Below are positions 6,330 through 8,229 of a stretch of DNA of 8,229 bases, in pieces. Where the stretch lies: positions 1 through 8,229 of the forward strand of contig CAMYCX010000058.1 of assembly GCA_947254705.1 (NCBI GenBank), written 5' to 3'. This DNA comes from an uncultured Veillonellaceae bacterium (lineage in GTDB: Bacteria; Bacillota; Negativicutes; Veillonellales; Negativicoccaceae). Made by a program: the position numbers and the translations under genes. Below the pieces are notes generated by a model that saw only the letters and a program-made list of their open reading frames with translations, searched no databases and was not told the DNA's origin. Positions within the stretch are counted from its first letter, which is position 1. Every line of letters begins with the position of its first letter.

Positions 6330-6689
6330 ATGCACGATACGGAAACAGGCGTATTTTTGAATGAATACGATCTGAATGAGTCGGATATGTTTTTGCGCGG
6401 ATATGTAAAAAACCCATATCTGTCAAAAACCGTGGCAAAACCGCTTTCTGAACGGCTGGAAAGTCGTGCGGGAGCGGTAGAAGTAGGTTTGAATCGGTTG
6501 CGTGATGTGATTGATCAAAGCGTATTCAGCAAGTACATCGACAGTCTGGAGCGAATCACTGTCAGCGGAAAGCGGGCATTGTTGATTGCACCGACAGAAT
6601 TGCACCGTACATTGATTGAACGGGAGTTGATTCCTTCCATTCGTGAAGCGTTTGGTGTAGATGTCGTGCGCGTGGTCGCACGCCGATGA
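6330..6689 (+). CDS. Small DnaA N-terminal-domain-like protein (copy B)
   Basis: A 119-residue soluble protein of unknown function, the last gene of the mut operon. It starts 15 bases after meaB, with GAGGGG (6319-6324) 5 bases before ATG. Residues about 50-117 resemble DnaA domain I: LNRLRDVIDQSVFSKYIDSL, the strand RALLIAP, the helix TELHRTLIERELIPSIREAFG and a terminal VVRVV strand. The LxRLxD, FSxxIxxL and LxxxAP spacing parallels the E. coli DnaA N-terminus. The ATPase and DNA-binding domains of DnaA are absent. It is a paralogue of the gene at 76-405, sharing about 28 identities over some 70 aligned positions, while the first 45 residues differ. Co-transcription with mutA, mutB and meaB suggests a part in mutase assembly, cofactor handling or its regulation, but that is inference only. 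Domain membership was judged by eye. Confidence 0.82.
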   Translation: MHDTETGVFLNEYDLNESDMFLRGYVKNPYLSKTVAKPLSERLESRAGAVEVGLNRLRDVIDQSVFSKYIDSLERITVSGKRALLIAPTELHRTLIERELIPSIREAFGVDVVRVVARR

Positions 6690-6694
6690 TATCA

Positions 6695-6730
6695 ATGGAA
6701 ACAACGGGCGGTGTCGTCCGTTGTTTCCAT
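6695..6730 (+). terminator. Operon-end hairpin, probable terminator
   Basis: Bases 6695-6710 pair with 6715-6730 to give a 16-bp stem (one G-T pair) closed by GTGT. The outer 13 bp, ATGGAAACAACGG with CCGTTGTTTCCAT, are perfect. The stem begins 5 bases after the stop codon of the last operon gene. The downstream sequence is AT-rich (TATATTAATA) but has no proper T-run, so termination may be partial or the hairpin may mainly protect the mRNA end. Confidence 0.7.
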
Positions 6731-6748
6731 TATATTAATAGTTAAAAT
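6721..6748 (+). promoter_or_regulatory. Candidate promoter of the receptor gene
   Basis: TTGTTT (6721-6726), lying in the right arm of the operon-end hairpin, and TAAAAT (6743-6748) are spaced by 16 bases and would start transcription about 20 bases before the receptor's ATG. The whole region is AT-rich, so chance matches are likely. No convincing Fur box and no cobalamin riboswitch is visible here. Only 45 bases separate the hairpin from the start codon. Confidence 0.3.
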
Positions 6749-6775
6749 TATATAGTACAAGAAGGAGAATTGATA

Positions 6776-8229
6776 ATGAATAAGCGGAGTATAGCACTGG
6801 CAGTACTGGCGGCAACTTCCTTGACGGGTTCAGCATGGGCAACCGATCAAGATGTTGTACAATTGAACCCGATTGTTGTAACGGCACAACGGATGGAAGT
6901 TGAAGATTTAAAAACACCGGCAGCAGTAACGGTGATTACAGCAGAGGAGTTAAAAAAGACAGGATCAAACACAATTTTTGATGCACTATCGTTTGTTCCA
7001 GGAATAACAAACTTCTCATATGGGCCGGGAGGAATGGACTATGGTGCGATGGATAGTCGAGTGAATATCCGTGGACTAGAAAGAGGGGCTCTTATTTTAG
7101 TAGATGGTGTGCCTCTAAACTTAAATGGCAAAAACACACTTGATGGTATTCCGATGGAAGTAGTTGACAGAGTTGAAGTTTTGAAAGGTTCCGCATCTGT
7201 TTTATATGGGGCCGATGCTTTGTCGGGAGCCGTTAATATTATTACAAAAAAAAATCAACCTCCCTCAACAGAAGTTACTGTCGGATTTGGCAATGTTGGA
7301 CATAGCGTTTATCGCATTAGTCATGGCGATGAACAGTTCAGATTTAGTATTTCTAAAGAGTTTTTTGGGGGACAGAACCAAACTTCTCCAGTCCGAGCGG
7401 ATCGGAAATACTTCAATGATCGAGATAAGAGCAATAAATGGAATTACTCATTTAGTGCTCAACTGACGGATGAAATTTCATTAAAATTCTTGCGCTCAAA
7501 AGCCGACTCTACGTATGGGCAAACAAATATTTCGAAAAATCTAGAAGAAAAGCGGAAGTTGTCTAAGCAGTATCACTATAATGACTTAAAACAAAATATT
7601 ACCTTAGCTTATGGAAACGATGATGTTGAAGCTACACTTTTCTATTTAGATAGGAAGTTATATGGTGAATCGAGGAATCTTCATGATTTAGTTTATGCAC
7701 CGAATGAATCTAATTTTAATTCCAAGAAATATGGGATCGACGTTTTAAAAAAATTCGAGTTTGGTGATAAAGATGTATTGACAATTGGGATAAGTGGTAT
7801 AAACGAAAAGTATGCTGGTAAGTCTCAAGGAAATAAAGAAGTTCGTGCTGATAGACAAAGCTATGCTTTGTATGGTCAACTTTCTCATTCTTTTTCTTCC
7901 AAGATGGACAGCATATTGGGGATACGCTATCAAAGAATTGAAGACCCGGTCAAAAGCCAAAATGTATTTACACCCCAATGGCAGCTTCTCTATCAATTAA
8001 GTGATAATGCATCAATGTATATGAATATGGGGAAATCCTTTACAATGCCGAATTTATCGGATACGTTTAAAAAGGTTGGAAAGAAGTATTCTGCAATTAC
8101 TGGCAAAAACTTAAAGCCAGAAGAAGGTTGGAACTATGAAATTGGCTATAAAAAAATAAAAGATAAAGATTCTTTTAAGATCGCAATCTATCATATGCAG
8201 TTTAAAAATTTTTTCGGATGGGCAAAAGC
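6776..8229 (+). CDS. TonB-dependent outer-membrane receptor (3' end missing)
   Basis: The reading frame is open from ATG 6776 to the window edge (484 full codons), so the protein is truncated only by the window. AAGGAG (6762-6767) lies 8 bases upstream. Residues 1-22 form a Sec signal peptide with cleavage expected after AWA, showing export to the cell envelope. A TonB-box-like PIVVTAQR follows (32-39), then the plug domain with VTVITAEEL, VPGI, NIRG (97-100), LVDGVP (108-113) and the highly conserved VEVLKGSASVLYG to VNIITK segment (133-158). The remainder is aromatic-rich alternating beta-strand sequence typical of the 22-strand barrel, and about 100-250 residues are missing. Such receptors import siderophores, heme, cobamides or other scarce nutrients using TonB energy; the substrate cannot be read from this sequence. 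Proximity to a B12-dependent operon makes a BtuB-like role possible but unproven. GC falls from about 43% in the signal and plug region to 30-33% in the barrel. Confidence 0.94.
   Translation, partial: MNKRSIALAVLAATSLTGSAWATDQDVVQLNPIVVTAQRMEVEDLKTPAAVTVITAEELKKTGSNTIFDALSFVPGITNFSYGPGGMDYGAMDSRVNIRGLERGALILVDGVPLNLNGKNTLDGIPMEVVDRVEVLKGSASVLYGADALSGAVNIITKKNQPPSTEVTVGFGNVGHSVYRISHGDEQFRFSISKEFFGGQNQTSPVRADRKYFNDRDKSNKWNYSFSAQLTDEISLKFLRSKADSTYGQTNISKNLEEKRKLSKQYHYNDLKQNITLAYGNDDVEATLFYLDRKLYGESRNLHDLVYAPNESNFNSKKYGIDVLKKFEFGDKDVLTIGISGINEKYAGKSQGNKEVRADRQSYALYGQLSHSFSSKMDSILGIRYQRIEDPVKSQNVFTPQWQLLYQLSDNASMYMNMGKSFTMPNLSDTFKKVGKKYSAITGKNLKPEEGWNYEIGYKKIKDKDSFKIAIYHMQFKNFFGWAK

Noticed and set aside
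6731..6775. Fur box or second riboswitch before the receptor
   Set aside because: The 45 bases are AT-rich but show no 19-base Fur palindrome and are too short for an aptamer.
7206..7466. 86-codon plus-strand frame within the receptor gene
   Set aside because: It is out of frame with the intact receptor, which continues uninterrupted across it, so there is no frameshift.

Overview
The window reads as a piece of a Gram-negative Firmicute (class Negativicutes, probably Veillonellaceae; genus not resolved). Three things point there: a heterodimeric, B12-dependent methylmalonyl-CoA mutase of the succinate/propionate type with its MeaB chaperone; strong Bacillota-style AGGAGG ribosome binding sites; and an outer-membrane TonB-dependent receptor in the same stretch. 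The taxonomic call is inference from gene content and style, not from a marker gene.

Layout. Bases 12-45 are not biological: they are an exact Illumina Nextera read-2 adapter (tail plus transposase mosaic end), so native sequence starts at about base 46. Then come (1) a small gene (76-405) for a protein resembling an isolated DnaA N-terminal domain; (2) a 377-base non-coding leader holding a cobalamin riboswitch (about 451-627) and a strong intrinsic terminator (670-702); (3) a tightly packed operon of mutA (783-2972), mutB (2972-5170), meaB (about 5160-6314) and a second small DnaA-N-like gene (6330-6689); (4) a 16-bp hairpin closing the operon (6695-6730); and (5) a TonB-dependent receptor gene (6776 onward) cut off by the window end.

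How the parts work together. MutA and MutB form the adenosylcobalamin enzyme that interconverts succinyl-CoA and methylmalonyl-CoA. MeaB is the GTPase that loads and protects its cofactor. The riboswitch and terminator let the cell sense adenosylcobalamin before transcribing the enzyme that uses it. That arrangement is unusual, because such riboswitches mostly repress B12 synthesis, B12 uptake or B12-independent enzymes. The receptor may import a nutrient such as a cobamide, heme or siderophore, but the sequence does not say which.

The most unexpected signal is the pair of diverged paralogous DnaA-N-like proteins, one before the riboswitch and one as the last gene of the mutase operon. Other points are a GC-rich block covering late mutA and most of mutB, and a sharp drop in GC in the receptor gene. 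No tRNA, rRNA, CRISPR array or insertion sequence was seen.
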